Source: Comamonadaceae bacterium (GTDB taxonomy: Bacteria; Pseudomonadota; Gammaproteobacteria; Burkholderiales; Burkholderiaceae_C). From it: a stretch of DNA of 5,726 nucleotides. Numbering within the stretch: the first letter of the stretch is position 1; each line of letters starts with the position of its first letter. Below the pieces are notes generated by a model that worked only from the letters and a program-made list of their open reading frames with translations, had not been told where the DNA came from and did no database searches. Location of the stretch: contig CANHGF010000184.1 in the NCBI GenBank assembly GCA_947460065.1, positions 1 through 5,726 on the forward strand. The letters run 5' to 3'. The position numbers and the translations under genes are program-made. This document shows, in pieces, positions 4,818-5,726 of this stretch.

Positions 4818-5726
4818 TCAGCTCAGGACCAGGGAGGCGGGCAGCCAGAGCGAAAACACTGTCAATCCAGCCTCCCGCCGGTATTGGACGCCACCGCCAT
4901 GCAGGGCTGCGATGCGCCCGACCAAAGGCAGCCCGATGCCAAAGCCGACGGCTGCCCTGCGCTGGGGCGCCGGTCGGCTTCTTCGCCAATGGACCTGCAG
5001 CAATGGCCCGAAGTCGGAGCCTGGCGGCAGACCGGGCCCGTGATCGTGCACCTCCAGACGCAAGGTCTCGCTGGCCCGCCACTGCACAGCCAGAAGCAGC
5101 GGCGCGGGCGCGGGGGACGCGCGCTGCGCGTTGTCCAGCAGGTTGCTCAGGGCGCGCACGATCATCTCTTCATCCATCAGGACCCGGGCGGGAAGGTCCG
5201 CCGGCAGCTGGATTTGAAGCTGGCGCTGCGGCCAGGCATCGATGGCCAGCTCACGAATCCGCTCCAAGCACGGCGCCAGATCGGCAGGCTCCAGCGACAA
5301 CTGAAATTGCGGCTGCTCGATCTGCTGTAGCTGCAAGTGGCGTTCGATCAGCTCACTGGCGCGCAGGGCCGAGGCATCGAGCCGCCGCGCGGCCTCCATG
5401 GCTTTGACAGGGTCTAGCCTGAGCCAGCGCCGCACATTGGCCAGCCCCACCCGCACCGCGCTCAAGGGCGTGCGCAGGTCATGCGCGACGCCAGCAAAGT
5501 ACAGCGCCTGCTGCTGGCGCCAGCCCTGCTCGCGCTCGGCCTCCTGCTGCGCTTGCTTGACCGACTGCTCGGCCGCGCGCCGCATTTGTCTGACCTTGCT
5601 CACGCTTTCCAGCGTACTAATTTGCGCCATCAGCAAAAAGCCGGTGCAGCCCAAGGCCCAGGATATCTCCCAGTACCCCACGGCCGGCAAGACGCCAAGG
5701 GCAATCATGGGACCGCCGGCAAATGA
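4818..5726 (-). CDS. Sensor histidine kinase, C-terminal part (cut by window edge)
   Basis: This is a membrane histidine kinase expected to autophosphorylate on histidine and pass the phosphate to the adjacent response regulator. The frame stays open to base 5726, so the ATG at 5706-5708 is probably internal; 302 residues are visible. From the edge: hydrophobic sequence with one or two membrane passes (about residues 7-36, including EISWALGCTGFLLMAQI); a Gln/Glu/Arg-rich likely coiled-coil linker (about 40-75); the H box FAGVAHDLRTPLSAV with the phospho-acceptor His encoded at 5481-5483; and the dimerisation helices. The HATPase domain follows, with N box SNLLDNAQRAS, G1 box DHGPGLP and G2 box GFGIGLPLV, ending at LWLPASLVLS. 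All catalytic boxes are present. The sensory portion lies outside the window, so the signal cannot be inferred. The kinase gene precedes its regulator by 134 bp, a wide gap for a two-component operon. Confidence 0.92.
   Translation of the reverse strand, partial: SFAGGPMIALGVLPAVGYWEISWALGCTGFLLMAQISTLESVSKVRQMRRAAEQSVKQAQQEAEREQGWRQQQALYFAGVAHDLRTPLSAVRVGLANVRRWLRLDPVKAMEAARRLDASALRASELIERHLQLQQIEQPQFQLSLEPADLAPCLERIRELAIDAWPQRQLQIQLPADLPARVLMDEEMIVRALSNLLDNAQRASPAPAPLLLAVQWRASETLRLEVHDHGPGLPPGSDFGPLLQVHWRRSRPAPQRRAAVGFGIGLPLVGRIAALHGGGVQYRREAGLTVFSLWLPASLVLS

Noticed and set aside
4718..5407. Plus-strand open frames opposite the histidine kinase
   Set aside because: These are low-complexity Arg/Ala/Pro-rich translations antisense to intact kinase boxes.

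Overview
The window looks like a chromosomal segment of a betaproteobacterium, most likely Burkholderiales and probably Comamonadaceae-like. It is GC-rich, the protein sequences resemble that group, and the order grxC / rhodanese / gpmA / ctpA / moeB is familiar from it. This placement is inferred from recalled family and synteny knowledge, not from a search. I see no mobile element, CRISPR array, tRNA, rRNA or phage gene.

Layout. (1) Bases 1-656, minus strand: a membrane-anchored rhodanese-domain protein (YibN type) followed downstream by the 5' part of glutaredoxin 3 (grxC), which runs off the left edge. (2) Bases 657-780: a divergent intergenic region with candidate back-to-back -10 elements and a perfect 17-bp dyad. 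(3) Bases 781-3936, plus strand: gpmA (2,3-bisphosphoglycerate-dependent phosphoglycerate mutase), ctpA (S41 carboxy-terminal processing protease with a PDZ domain) and moeB (E1-like adenylyltransferase). (4) Bases 3949-5726, minus strand, convergent with moeB: a two-component pair. The histidine kinase comes first and is cut by the right edge. An OmpR-like response regulator follows after 134 bp of AT-richer DNA carrying repeated ATTGGYA units.

How the genes fit together. The left block concerns thiol and sulfur chemistry (rhodanese, glutaredoxin). The central block is housekeeping: glycolysis, periplasmic proteolysis and sulfur-carrier activation for cofactor synthesis. The right block is a signalling pair whose stimulus cannot be read here, because the sensory half of the kinase lies outside the window.

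All coding genes belong to known families and their main catalytic motifs are intact where visible. I found no convincing undescribed system. The most useful leads are regulatory: the ATTGGYA repeats before the response regulator, the dyad in the gpmA leader, and the hairpins between the rhodanese gene and grxC.
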